Shown in pieces: positions 1 to 7,560 of a stretch of 64,000 nucleotides of DNA. The notes beneath the pieces are model-generated. The model made no database searches, was not told the origin of the DNA, and saw only the letters and a list, made by a program, of their open reading frames with translations. The translations under genes were made by a program, and so were the position numbers. The DNA comes from Bacillus sp. PK3_68. Lineage in GTDB: Bacteria > Bacillota > Bacilli > Bacillales > Domibacillaceae. Position 1 is the first letter of the stretch, and every line of letters begins with the position of its first letter. The stretch covers positions 310,001-374,000 of the forward strand of contig NZ_NQYC01000001.1 of assembly GCF_003600835.1 (NCBI RefSeq). Direction: 5' to 3'.

Positions 1-2
1 TG

Positions 3-707
3 GCTCACTTCCATATGGTTATCATTCCTGGTGTTGTGTTTGCGATGCTTGCGGGCCTCACTTTCTATTGGCCAAAAATGTTTGGCTTCATGCTGAATGA
101 ACGAATCGGAAAATTAACAGCATGGATTATTGCTATCAGTACTCTTGTTGCGTTTATGCCAATGTTCTTCACTGGCTTAGACGGACAAGCGCGCCGTATG
201 TACACATATTCAGAATCAACTGGATTTGGACCATTAAACATGATTTCCTTTGTTGGAGCGCTAGGACTTGCCATAGGCTTTGTCTTACTCGTTTATAACG
301 TCTACTACAGCACACGTTATGCTTCAAGAGATATCAGTTCGGATCCTTGGGATGCACGTACACTTGAATGGGCAACTCATACTCCGGTTCCTGAATATAA
401 CTTTGCGGTTGTGCCACAAGTGAATTCAGAGGAACCTTTATGGGATGCTAAGAAAAACGGCCACGAGTTATTTAAAGGTGAATACAAAGAAATTCATATG
501 CCAAATAACAGCGGCGTACCGTTTATCATGAGTGCGATCTTCTTTGTATGGGGCTTCTCATTTGTATTCTCTCTATGGATTCCATTAATCCTAGCAACAA
601 TCGGCATTTTTGCTTGCATGACTCACCGTTCATTTGAAAAAGATCACGGACGTCACATTTCGGTTAAAGAAGTGAAAGAAACTGAAGAAAAATTGCGAGG
701 TGCTTAA
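3..707 (+). CDS. qoxB: Quinol oxidase aa3-600 subunit I, C-terminal part (cut by window edge)
   Basis: This is the 3' part of the haem-copper oxidase catalytic subunit; the start lies before the window. The visible part opens with AHFHMVIIPG, the subunit I helix carrying conserved histidines, and continues through hydrophobic helices. A later EIHMPNNSG segment matches the CyoB/QoxB C-terminal region and argues for a quinol rather than a cytochrome c oxidase. The protein would reduce O2 at a haem-copper centre in the membrane and pump protons. It is followed 3 bp later by qoxC and then qoxD, the usual operon order. The family call is firm; the missing N-terminus cannot be judged. Confidence 0.93.
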   Translation, partial: AHFHMVIIPGVVFAMLAGLTFYWPKMFGFMLNERIGKLTAWIIAISTLVAFMPMFFTGLDGQARRMYTYSESTGFGPLNMISFVGALGLAIGFVLLVYNVYYSTRYASRDISSDPWDARTLEWATHTPVPEYNFAVVPQVNSEEPLWDAKKNGHELFKGEYKEIHMPNNSGVPFIMSAIFFVWGFSFVFSLWIPLILATIGIFACMTHRSFEKDHGRHISVKEVKETEEKLRGA

Positions 708-710
708 TCA

Positions 711-1307
711 ATGAAAATAGATCACTCGCTTCCTCTGGAATATAGTACAGAAGAAAATCGGTTGAAAATTTTAGGCTTTTGGATTTTCCTAGGTGCCGAA
801 ATCATGCTTTTTGCAACGCTTTTCGCTGGTTATTTTACATTAGCGAATCGCACAGGCAACGGTCCTACTGGAGCTGAGATTTTTGAAATCACTCCAGTAT
901 TGATTGAAACCTTCTTGCTTTTGACAAGTAGCTTTACCATTGGCCTTGGCATTCATGCGATGCGTCTTGGCAAGAAAAAAGCGATGTTAACATTTTTTGC
1001 TGTAACATTAATTTTAGGTCTAGGATTCCTAGGAGTCGAAATTTACGATTTTGTCGTATATGTACATGAAGGGGCAGCCTTACAAACTAGTGCATTTACC
1101 TCCATGTTATTAACAACACTGGGAACACACGGAGCGCACGTTACACTTGGGTTCTTCTGGGGATTATTTATCATCCTGCAAGTTAGAAAGCGCGGGTTAA
1201 CGCCGGAAACAGCTAATAAATCTTTCATTTTCTCTCTTTACTGGCATTTTCTAGATGTAGTTTGGATTTTCATCTTCAGCTTCATCTACATGAAAGGAAT
1301 GATGTAA
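711..1307 (+). CDS. qoxC: Quinol oxidase aa3-600 subunit III
   Basis: A 198-residue membrane protein of the CyoC/CtaE subunit III family. It has about five hydrophobic segments and family motifs: LKILGFWIFLGAEIMLFATL near residue 20, VYVHEGAALQTSAF near 120, GTHGAHVTLGFFW near 140, and SLYWHFLDVVWIFIF near the C-terminus. The length fits QoxC (about 200 residues). It starts 3 bp after qoxB and ends 1 bp before qoxD, so translational coupling is likely. Subunit III stabilises the catalytic core and has no redox centre itself. The direct pairing with a short QoxD-type subunit IV favours qoxC over cytochrome c oxidase ctaE. Confidence 0.95.
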   Translation: MKIDHSLPLEYSTEENRLKILGFWIFLGAEIMLFATLFAGYFTLANRTGNGPTGAEIFEITPVLIETFLLLTSSFTIGLGIHAMRLGKKKAMLTFFAVTLILGLGFLGVEIYDFVVYVHEGAALQTSAFTSMLLTTLGTHGAHVTLGFFWGLFIILQVRKRGLTPETANKSFIFSLYWHFLDVVWIFIFSFIYMKGMM

Positions 1308-1308
1308 T

Positions 1309-1590
1309 ATGAAAGAATTATTCCCGGCAAAACAAGTAATGGGCTTTGTGTTTTCACTGATCTTGACGGCAGTGGCTCTCTTGGTTTACTTCATGGATAT
1401 GTCATTTGCTAGCGGAATGACGGTTCTTCTTATCACAGCATTTGTTCAAGCAGGCCTTCAGCTCGTTGTATTCATGCATGCTGGCGAAACTGAGGATAGA
1501 GCCTCCATTTATACAAACATCTATTACGGATTAATCATCGCTCTTGTTACTTTATTTGGAACATTGCTAGCTATGGTTTGGGATATGTAA
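1309..1590 (+). CDS. qoxD: Quinol oxidase aa3-600 subunit IV
   Basis: A 93-residue protein with three hydrophobic segments, as in CyoD/QoxD subunit IV. The motif AFVQAGLQLVVFMHAGE matches the conserved QxxLQxxxFMH stretch of the family. It is the last gene of the qox operon and is followed within 10-65 bp by a strong terminator. The protein is shorter than B. subtilis QoxD because it lacks the histidine-rich tail seen there. Its role is assembly and stability of the oxidase in the membrane. Confidence 0.92.
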   Translation: MKELFPAKQVMGFVFSLILTAVALLVYFMDMSFASGMTVLLITAFVQAGLQLVVFMHAGETEDRASIYTNIYYGLIIALVTLFGTLLAMVWDM

Positions 1591-1599
1591 TTGCCCTAT

Positions 1600-1654
1600 T
1601 AAAAGAGGCTGTCCCAGAGGTCGATGCGTCGGCTTCTGCAAGCAGCCTCTTTTA
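1600..1654 (+). terminator. Terminator of the qox operon
   Basis: Inverted repeat AAAAGAGGCTG (1601-1611) with CAGCCTCTTTT (1643-1653), immediately downstream of the qoxD stop. Confidence 0.85.
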
Positions 1655-1696
1655 CGTTAGACAGACACAAAAGACTCCCTCCCTTCTGTTACAGGG

Positions 1697-1730
1697 AAAA
1701 AGCGAAGAGAAAATTTTCTCTTCGCTTTTT
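1697..1730. terminator. Loopless 34-bp perfect palindrome, probable second terminator
   Basis: Two 17-bp arms (AAAAAGCGAAGAGAAAA and its complement) abut with no spacer and end in T5. It sits 45 bp after the first terminator, with no gene between them. As RNA it would form an A-rich/U-tailed hairpin working in either direction. Confidence 0.6.
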
Positions 1731-1934
1731 TGTGCAAGAGAGACGAATGGTTTGTACAGCCTGTACTTAATCTTCGACAAACACCTCATTTACATGATGT
1801 GATTATAGAAAATCCCGTTTCTGGGTTCGTACGATCTGTGTCCAAAGCCATCACCCCATTGGAGTTTTCGTTCCTTGCCTTATTATCATGTCCGTTATTT
1901 TCAAAGGTATTCGCTGTAGAAAAAAATTCCTTCC

Positions 1935-1962
1935 GTATGAGTTTGCTCATTTATTCATCTTA
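1935..1962 (+). promoter_or_regulatory. Candidate sigma-G promoter for the small spore genes
   Basis: GTATG (1935-1939, fits -35 GHATR), a 16-bp spacer, then CATCTTA (1956-1962, five of seven positions of CATWMTA). It lies about 75 bp upstream of the gene at 2039. The match is imperfect, and the call rests partly on the downstream sspP. Confidence 0.4.
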
Positions 1963-2038
1963 TATAAATAAGCCATTGAGACAAAATAAGAACAGCACAG
2001 CGCATCCTGTGCCAATAAATACTTCGGAGGGATGGATC

Positions 2039-2206
2039 ATGGGAAAAAGAAACAAATCTAAGCGTTTTGTACAGCAAGGTAAAGATTCTGTTACCCAGCA
2101 TGCTGAGCGTTTCCCGTATCGTACGACATACTCTGAAGCCGAAGAAAAACGATTTTCTACTGAAAATACGGCAGATAATCCTGATGTGACGCTTGGAGGA
2201 GTATAA
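2039..2206 (+). CDS. Small basic protein next to sspP, putative spore protein
   Basis: A 55-residue hydrophilic protein beginning [16 protein letters not shown], with a basic N-terminal third and an acidic C-terminal half. ATG is preceded by CGGAGGGATGGATC, a good ribosome site. Its stop overlaps the sspP start (TAATG), so the two are co-translated. In B. subtilis the gene ahead of sspP is sspO, but I see no convincing residue similarity to SspO, so this may be a different small spore protein in the same slot. Function inferred from linkage only. Confidence 0.7.
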   Translation: MGKRNKSKRFVQQGKDSVTQHAERFPYRTTYSEAEEKRFSTENTADNPDVTLGGV

Positions 2207-2331
2207 TGGGCAGAAATCCTTCGAAAACAAAGGAGAACCAATCTGGACAGCCTAAGCCGCTCAGCGGATCACACAAAGTGAAAAACAGAAATCACTCTAG
2301 ACAGAATAAAAACAGTGGGCATGGAATGTAA
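2206..2331 (+). CDS. sspP: Small acid-soluble spore protein P
   Basis: A 41-residue protein too short for routine ORF calling. It carries [20 protein letters not shown], which aligns with the SspP signature (GQPEPL-GS-KVKNRNH-RQ) along most of its length. The ATG overlaps the preceding stop codon, and the ribosome site TTGGAGGAGT lies at the end of the upstream gene. SspP is a minor protein of the spore core; expression in the forespore is expected. A terminator follows at 2367. Confidence 0.88.
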   Translation: MGRNPSKTKENQSGQPKPLSGSHKVKNRNHSRQNKNSGHGM

Positions 2332-2366
2332 TGATGGCTGTAATTAAGCTGCCGTAACAAATGCAA

Positions 2367-2423
2367 AGCCTCCATACACACTATGGACTCGATATGTCAA
2401 AGTCCCAGTGCTGTATGGAGGCT
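2367..2423 (+). terminator. Terminator after sspP
   Basis: Perfect arms AGCCTCCATAC (2367-2377) and GTATGGAGGCT (2413-2423) with a 35-nt loop, followed by CTTTT. It lies between sspP and the convergent desR. Confidence 0.65.
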
Positions 2424-2445
2424 CTTTTATAACGATAGGGCTTCA

Positions 2446-3045
2446 TTATTTAAACCAGCCTTTTTCTTTCGAGTGGGAAATGGCTTCAATCCGATTTTTC
2501 ACGTGAAGCTTATCGAATATTGTGGAAATATAATTTCTCACTGTGCCATTTTTGATAAGAAGCTCATCTGCAATTTCTTTTGTGTTTTTCCCTTCTGCCA
2601 CAAGCGCTAGCACTTCTTTTTCACGCTCAGTTAAAGGGTTTTCTTCACTATAGAAATCATCCATTAACTCCGGTGCATAAATACGCATTCCTGCCATGAT
2701 GCTGCGGATGGAGCTGGCCAGTTCTTCACTCGGGCTGTCTTTTAATAAATAGCCGCTGACCTTGGCTTTTAAAGCCCTTTGAAAGTAGCCGGTACGGGCG
2801 AATGTCGTTAAGATAATGACTTTGCATCCGAATCCTTGCAATTCCTCAGCTGCTTCCAGCCCGCTTTTTCCTGGCATTTCAATATCCATAATACATATGT
2901 CCGGCTTCATTTGTTGAACAAGAGCAATCGCCTCTTCGCCATTTGATGCTTTACCGACTACTTCTATGTCCTCTTCAAGGCTAAGAAGGGAGCCTAACGC
3001 TCCAAGCAGCATCCGTTGGTCCTCTGCGATGACGATTCGAATCAT
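2446..3045 (-). CDS. desR: DesR, NarL-type response regulator of membrane fluidity
   Basis: A 199-residue response regulator. The receiver domain (about 1-120) has the acidic pair IAEDQ, the phosphoacceptor Asp54 in IMDIEMPG, and conserved Thr and Lys (TTFAR, LLKDS). A LuxR/NarL helix-turn-helix follows (LTEREKEVLALVAEGKNTKEIA). The sequence tracks B. subtilis DesR almost end to end, finishing SKEKGWFK. I place the start at 3045: an upstream ATG at 3051 sits only 2 nt from the GGAG, while the ATG at 3045 is 8 nt away and gives the B. subtilis length. desK ends 2 bp upstream. Phospho-DesR activates des in the cold. Confidence 0.95.
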   Translation of the reverse strand: MIRIVIAEDQRMLLGALGSLLSLEEDIEVVGKASNGEEAIALVQQMKPDICIMDIEMPGKSGLEAAEELQGFGCKVIILTTFARTGYFQRALKAKVSGYLLKDSPSEELASSIRSIMAGMRIYAPELMDDFYSEENPLTEREKEVLALVAEGKNTKEIADELLIKNGTVRNYISTIFDKLHVKNRIEAISHSKEKGWFK

Positions 3046-3047
3046 GT

Positions 3048-4178
3048 TCATCTCTCCTTCTCTCTTTGTTTTACATCATTCGGAACAGTGATAATTAACG
3101 TGGTCCCTTCATTCGAAGAAATATCCAAATATCCATTAACAAATTCCAAGCGTTCCTTCATTCCTAAAAGGCCGTTCCCTCTTTCAAATGCTGTATCAGT
3201 TATGACTCCCTTTCCATTATCTTTTACGGTAATGGAGATATCTTTTTCCGATTGCTCCATTCTCACTTCACACTCGGTTGCATGACTGTGTTTCACCACA
3301 TTCGTCACGGCTTCTTTTAAGCACATGCTTAAAATGTTCTCCAAGAATAAAGAAACATTTACTAACTTCGGCTCTTCTTCACCAATGAATTTAATCTGGG
3401 CCGCTTGCAAAATTTGTTTTACGAGGACAATTTCATCCTTCAAGCGAATGCCGCGCATGGAAGAGACCATCTTTCTCACTTCATTTAAGGCCGTTCGCGC
3501 CGTTTGTTGTACATCCTTTAATTCATTTCTTGCTTGCTCCGGGTCCTTGGCAATAAGCCTTCCTGCCAGATCGCTCTTCAAGCCGATGAGCGACAGCCTT
3601 TGTCCTAAAGTATCGTGAAGATCACGGGCGATTCTTTGTCGCTCTTCCATTTTCACAAGTTCAGAAATACGATCATTCGCATCTTTCAACTGCTCTTCTA
3701 ACTGTTCCTGCTTTTTTCGATTATAAATATTAAACGGCAGCAAGATGACGCTAATCCAAACAATAATAATAAAGGGCAGCTGCTTAAGAAATAACTGACT
3801 TTGAAGAACAAGGTGATAGTTGAAAGAAACAATCGTGCTAATTAAATGGATAATATAGAGAACAATAAAAGCAATTCGGTTTTTAATATTGCCGTTATAA
3901 TAAGCGATATAAAAAGCAAAATACACAAATTGGAACAAAATGGTCATCGTCACAGAGATGCCAATGAGAATACACATCCATAAATAGACCGGCCACTTCT
4001 TTGATAGGAAGGCGAAACGGTAAGAAATGAAAAATAAAACCGTCAGCGTAATCCCCGTAAAGATGCTGGCTGTCGAGGATGACTGAAAAATAAAATAAAA
4101 GGGCAACAAGCTCAGGACGCTCCATATATATGGAGAAATCCCGGAACTTTTCTGAAAGGGCCAATACCTTCTCCGCAT
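3048..4178 (-). CDS. desK: DesK, membrane thermosensor histidine kinase
   Basis: A 376-residue kinase with about five N-terminal membrane segments (residues 15-150), a linker helix, and a HisKA_3 dimerisation domain. The phosphorylated His188 lies in ERQRIARDLHDTLGQRLSLI, the same number as in B. subtilis DesK. The ATPase domain has NVVKH (N box) and DNGKGV and NGLLGMKERL (G boxes). It senses membrane thickness and order at low temperature, then phosphorylates DesR, and acts as a phosphatase when warm. It follows des in the same direction but with a terminator-like hairpin between. Confidence 0.96.
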   Translation of the reverse strand: MRRRYWPFQKSSGISPYIWSVLSLLPFYFIFQSSSTASIFTGITLTVLFFISYRFAFLSKKWPVYLWMCILIGISVTMTILFQFVYFAFYIAYYNGNIKNRIAFIVLYIIHLISTIVSFNYHLVLQSQLFLKQLPFIIIVWISVILLPFNIYNRKKQEQLEEQLKDANDRISELVKMEERQRIARDLHDTLGQRLSLIGLKSDLAGRLIAKDPEQARNELKDVQQTARTALNEVRKMVSSMRGIRLKDEIVLVKQILQAAQIKFIGEEEPKLVNVSLFLENILSMCLKEAVTNVVKHSHATECEVRMEQSEKDISITVKDNGKGVITDTAFERGNGLLGMKERLEFVNGYLDISSNEGTTLIITVPNDVKQREKER

Positions 4179-4263
4179 GATAAAAACCTCGTTTATATGT
4201 TAAAATCAATCTTTCTTATTAGTATAAAACAATACGAACAGCTAGTGAATCATTCATCTGATG

Positions 4264-4312
4264 AAAAACCATGCTTTCACTCTACCGGACAATGAGCGAA
4301 ACCATGGTTTTA
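4264..4312 (-). terminator. Hairpin between des and desK, partial terminator
   Basis: Arms AAAACCATG (4265-4273) and CATGGTTTT (4303-4311), with a T-rich 3' side on the minus strand. It would let des be expressed above desKR. Confidence 0.6.
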
Positions 4313-4322
4313 TTTATACTTT

Positions 4323-5354
4323 TTAATTAAATTTTAATGCTCTTTTTTCCTTCCTGCGAGCGGCCACTTTTTTGGCGGCGCGGAAGGTGACGAATTTTTC
4401 ACTTTGCTCATCCCATAAACGGAATTTAAGGGAGCCTAAACTCGTTGCTAACGTAATCGTTGGCACATTTTGTAAAGGCGGCATTTGATTGTGCGCCGCT
4501 TCTAGCTGATAGTTAGGTACTCTTGGACTTAAATGATGAACGTGGTGGAAGCCAATATTCCCTGTCAGCCACTGCAACGGCTTAGGAAGTTTGTAAAAAG
4601 AGCTGCCTTCTACGGCGGCTTTTACATAATTCCAATGCTCGTCTTCTTTAAAGTAAGAATCTTCAAAGGTATGTTGCACATAAAAGAGCCAAACGCCACA
4701 TGAGCCAGCAATGAGAAAAATGGGACCTTCCACCAGTAGAAAAGCTTCCCAGCCGACTGCCCAAATAAGCAGAGAAACAATAGCAACAATGGCTATATTC
4801 GTTATATACGTATTTAAGCGCTCATTCCAGCGAGCCTCTTTTCGGTTAAAACGATTTTCAATCAAAAATACATAAATGGGACCTAAAATAAACATAACAA
4901 ATGGATTACGGTACAGTCGGTAAGATAATCGCTGCCAAAAGGACGCTTCCATATACTCATTAACAGTCATGACCCAAATGTCTCCTGTTCCCCGTTTATC
5001 AAGATTTCCGCTTGTTGCATGGTGAACGGAATGGTTGTGCTGCCATTGATTATATGGGAAAAAAGTTAAAATCCCTGTAATGGTTCCGACAATTTTATTG
5101 GCTTTTCTGCTTTTAAAGAAAGAGTGATGGCAACAGTCATGAAAAATGATAAATATTCTTGTCATGAACCCTGCCCCAACGGCAGCTAGGACAAGTGTCA
5201 GTACATAAGAGATGGCCAGGCTTTCATAGGCAAGATACCAGATAAGGCAAAAAGGAACAATGGTATTTACTAATTGCCTTATACTAGCAGCTGTATTTGA
5301 TTTTTCGTAAGGAGCTACTTGTTTACGCAGCCATTTTGAATTTTCTTTATTCAT
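4323..5354 (-). CDS. des: Membrane acyl-lipid desaturase (cold-induced)
   Basis: A 343-residue di-iron membrane desaturase. Its three histidine boxes are HDCCHH (72-77), HNHSVHH (106-112) and HHVHH (270-274), separated by hydrophobic stretches as in the FA_desaturase family. The enzyme introduces double bonds into phospholipid acyl chains; in B. subtilis Des acts at the delta-5 position, which I assume here by orthology. The ribosome site AAAGGGAAGACTAT precedes the ATG. DesR-like operators lie upstream and desKR lies downstream, completing the cold-response circuit. Confidence 0.94.
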   Translation of the reverse strand: MNKENSKWLRKQVAPYEKSNTAASIRQLVNTIVPFCLIWYLAYESLAISYVLTLVLAAVGAGFMTRIFIIFHDCCHHSFFKSRKANKIVGTITGILTFFPYNQWQHNHSVHHATSGNLDKRGTGDIWVMTVNEYMEASFWQRLSYRLYRNPFVMFILGPIYVFLIENRFNRKEARWNERLNTYITNIAIVAIVSLLIWAVGWEAFLLVEGPIFLIAGSCGVWLFYVQHTFEDSYFKEDEHWNYVKAAVEGSSFYKLPKPLQWLTGNIGFHHVHHLSPRVPNYQLEAAHNQMPPLQNVPTITLATSLGSLKFRLWDEQSEKFVTFRAAKKVAARRKEKRALKFN

Positions 5355-5374
5355 ATAGTCTTCCCTTTCCCTTT

Positions 5375-5402
5375 TTTCTTATAATACATTCATTATAAGA
5401 AA
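5375..5402 (-). promoter_or_regulatory. des core promoter region inside an 11-bp-arm dyad
   Basis: On the minus strand TATAAT (5397-5392) serves as the -10, and no good -35 lies 17 bp upstream, as expected for an activated promoter. The -10 lies within an inverted repeat whose arms are 5375-5385 and 5392-5402, with a 6-nt loop. Confidence 0.55.
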
Positions 5403-5430
5403 GAAAGAGGAAAAGCGGCAGTAGCACCCG

Positions 5431-5460
5431 TCATATGAAGGTATATGACAAGTGTCATAT
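5431..5460 (-). promoter_or_regulatory. DesR operator sites upstream of des
   Basis: A perfect 8-bp-arm dyad, ATATGACA-AG-TGTCATAT (5443-5460), followed by a second TCATATGA palindrome (5431-5438). They lie about 45-75 bp upstream of the inferred start, the zone occupied by DesR sites in B. subtilis. Confidence 0.7.
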
Positions 5461-5473
5461 AAAAGATGTTATT

Positions 5474-5956
5474 TTAAATAATTGTGTCCAGCAAGAACCA
5501 GATAATCATGATAAATTGGATCATAAACTTGGCTATTGTACCGCTTAAAAAACCGATAAATGTTGCAAAGCCTATAGTAACTGCTTTTTTTGCATCCTTT
5601 TGGATGAGCATCTCTGTTACTACTACTGCTGCAAATGGAACGAGTACAATACCGAATGGCGGGATCACAAATGAACCAATGATAACAGCAAGAGCAGCGA
5701 TCCTTTCCCCCCATTTGGATCCTCCATATTTTTTTACAAAATAGCTATTAGCCAAGATATCAGCAACGATAATTAAAATGGTAAACATGGCCATCGCCAG
5801 CCAAAAGATGACTGATAATTCATCGTTATTGATGCCAAAGTGATAAAGCAAAAAGCCCCCCCATAAAAATAAAATGGACGGGATAATCGGAAAAACTAGA
5901 CCTGCAAAGCTGGTAATAAATAAAATGGTGATACCAATCCAGGCAGCAACCTCCAT
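5474..5956 (-). CDS. DUF456 family membrane protein
   Basis: A 160-residue, strongly hydrophobic protein with about four membrane segments and glycine-rich turns (SFAGLVFPIIPSILFLWGG, VADILANSYFVKKYGGSKWGE). These match the DUF456 (YqgC-like) pattern of small integral membrane proteins of unknown function. A GTG at 5965 directly abuts the GGGGAA, so I prefer the ATG at 5956, 10 nt downstream of it. The gene is 5 bp after the DNA glycosylase in the same direction, so they are probably co-transcribed. No enzymatic motif is visible. Confidence 0.75.
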   Translation of the reverse strand: MEVAAWIGITILFITSFAGLVFPIIPSILFLWGGFLLYHFGINNDELSVIFWLAMAMFTILIIVADILANSYFVKKYGGSKWGERIAALAVIIGSFVIPPFGIVLVPFAAVVVTEMLIQKDAKKAVTIGFATFIGFLSGTIAKFMIQFIMIIWFLLDTII

Positions 5957-5961
5957 CAGAA

Positions 5962-6492
5962 TCACTTCCCCTTTCTTGCTTCCCGAAGTTCATGAATCGA
6001 TCGGGTTAGCTCTTTATAAATAGCAACAATTTCATCCATTTTCATTCTGACCAGACCGCTTGATGAAGGAGCAACGAAGTCACGTACTCCTGGAACGATA
6101 GATACAGATTGCATTCCCCAAGGTACCTTTTTCTTCCCGCTATACTGCTGATACACTCCCTTGCCGACGAAGCAAACGATTCTTGGTTTGAAAACGGAAA
6201 TTTTCTCCTTTAATGCTATTCTTCCTTTATTATATTCTTCTTTCGTAATTTCTTCCGCATTTCTTGTCGGACGTGCGACAATATTGGTTAGGCCGTACCC
6301 TATATTTAATAAAGAAGCATCCTCTTCCGGGTGAAATTTCTTTTCTGTTAAGCCTGATCTATGTAGGATGGTCCAAAATCGATTGTTAGGATTAGCGAAA
6401 TGATGGCCCGTTTCACCGGACCGAAGACTCGGATTAAACCCCACAAACAAAATATCCAGATTTTCTTTTATATGGTCTTTTATAGGTTCCAA
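5962..6492 (-). CDS. mug: Mismatch-specific uracil/thymine-DNA glycosylase (Mug family)
   Basis: A UDG-superfamily glycosylase of about 176 residues. Motif 1, LFVGFNPSLRSGETGHHFAN, supplies the catalytic-type Asn of GxNPS. NRFW follows, then GLTNIVARPT and a late PSSSGLVRM motif close to the family's NPSGLSR. Mug enzymes remove uracil or thymine from G:U and G:T mismatches. I place the start at a TTG (6492) because AAAGGAAGTGAG lies just upstream, while the in-frame ATG at 6519 has no ribosome site. Transcribed with the DUF456 gene. Confidence 0.88.
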   Translation of the reverse strand: MEPIKDHIKENLDILFVGFNPSLRSGETGHHFANPNNRFWTILHRSGLTEKKFHPEEDASLLNIGYGLTNIVARPTRNAEEITKEEYNKGRIALKEKISVFKPRIVCFVGKGVYQQYSGKKKVPWGMQSVSIVPGVRDFVAPSSSGLVRMKMDEIVAIYKELTRSIHELREARKGK

Positions 6493-6592
6493 TTTCTCAC
6501 TTCCTTTTCTGTCATACACACTTTATGTAGTCAGTTACAATTTTCTATTCCTTTATTATACGTTAAATGGAGACTATCGTTTCAAATAAGAA

Positions 6593-6618
6593 GATCCGGG
6601 CGTATGAACGCCCGGATC
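6593..6618 (-). terminator. Terminator after the amidinotransferase-like gene
   Basis: Perfect 10-bp arms GATCCGGGCG and CGCCCGGATC with a 6-nt loop, 4 bp beyond the stop at 6623. Confidence 0.75.
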
Positions 6619-6622
6619 GTTA

Positions 6623-7477
6623 CTATCCGCGCAACAACGGCATAGTGCAGCATCGGAAAGATCCGCCCGACTTAATAATTTCAGTGATATCCACTTCAAT
6701 TACCTTATATCCTCGCTTGGCCAGCTGTTGATTGACTCTTTTATTAACCGGTAGACTGAACACTTTTTTGTTGCCGATAGAGAGCACATTCGTTCCAAGG
6801 GTAAATTGCTCTTCTTCTGATACTTCAATCAAACGAAACCGGGATTCCAAGAGTTGTCTTTCCTGTTCTCCAAGTGCTTTTGGAAAGACCAAAGCCTCTT
6901 CAGGAGACAAAATATTAAAAACACAATCTAAGTGCAAATACTTTTCATCAAAAGGAATCGGAACGATTTCATAGTCAGGCAGCTGCGACTGAAGCTCAGT
7001 GATGGCTTGTTCGTTTGTGCGGCTGCTGATCCCGGCGTAAACTGTCCGGCCGTTGACAATGATATCTCCTCCTTCAACCGGGCCGCTAGACAATTGGAAA
7101 TGAGGGAGGCCCTCCTGCTGGAGCCAATTCTTTAGCACGGCTTCTTCACCTTGACGGATATCAGTCGCCATGCCGGCTATAAATACCTGACCTCCAATTG
7201 TGAAGCCGATATCGCGCGTGAATACCTGCTCAGGATAGTCGGCCTGCGGTTGAAGCTCTATGACTTCTACCCCGTGTTCCTGAAGCAAGCGTGAAAAGCG
7301 CTGATGTTGTTTTAATGCCCGTTTTACCTGGATATTCTCTTCTTTAAATTGCTCTTGCGTTTCATTAATCACTTCTTTGATAGCCATATACCGTGGCTGG
7401 CAAAGAAGTACTTTGTGAAGTCTTTCGTATTCACTGCCACAGGTGACAGGTTCGCTTTGTCTAGATGCTAATGTCAT
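6623..7477 (-). CDS. Arginine deiminase / dimethylargininase-like hydrolase
   Basis: A 284-residue member of the guanidino-group-modifying superfamily (pentein fold). Visible elements are FTRDIGF near 86, the acidic GPVEGGD near 132-138, the catalytic-type His in LHLDC near 182, and the C-terminal GGSFRCCTMPL with candidate nucleophile Cys276 or Cys277. Such enzymes hydrolyse arginine or N-methylarginines to citrulline; the closest relative I recall is B. subtilis YkgA, whose substrate is not established. A single-gene unit with its own terminator. Substrate assignment is open. Confidence 0.82.
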   Translation of the reverse strand: MTLASRQSEPVTCGSEYERLHKVLLCQPRYMAIKEVINETQEQFKEENIQVKRALKQHQRFSRLLQEHGVEVIELQPQADYPEQVFTRDIGFTIGGQVFIAGMATDIRQGEEAVLKNWLQQEGLPHFQLSSGPVEGGDIIVNGRTVYAGISSRTNEQAITELQSQLPDYEIVPIPFDEKYLHLDCVFNILSPEEALVFPKALGEQERQLLESRFRLIEVSEEEQFTLGTNVLSIGNKKVFSLPVNKRVNQQLAKRGYKVIEVDITEIIKSGGSFRCCTMPLLRG

Positions 7478-7560
7478 GATCTTCCTCCTGAGAACCTAAT
7501 TTATATGTTCTCTATTCCCCAAAAAGAGGACGGAGTAAACTAGTCATTAACAAAGCCCTG

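Larger units (their letters stand above)
1655..2038. other. Gene-free stretch between qox and the spore-protein pair
   Basis: Apart from the palindrome at 1697-1730 and a putative sporulation promoter at 1935-1962, I see no supported gene here. The open frame running through it has no ribosome site and no recognisable protein signature. Confidence 0.5.

Noticed and set aside
1309..1590. Cytochrome c oxidase ctaDEF instead of qox
   Set aside because: The subunit I C-terminus has the quinol-oxidase EIHMPNNSG segment, and the order and sizes fit qoxBCD.
1730..2206. A 158-codon open frame across the gap after qoxD
   Set aside because: Only its last 55 codons have a ribosome site and protein-like composition; the upstream part is a chance extension.
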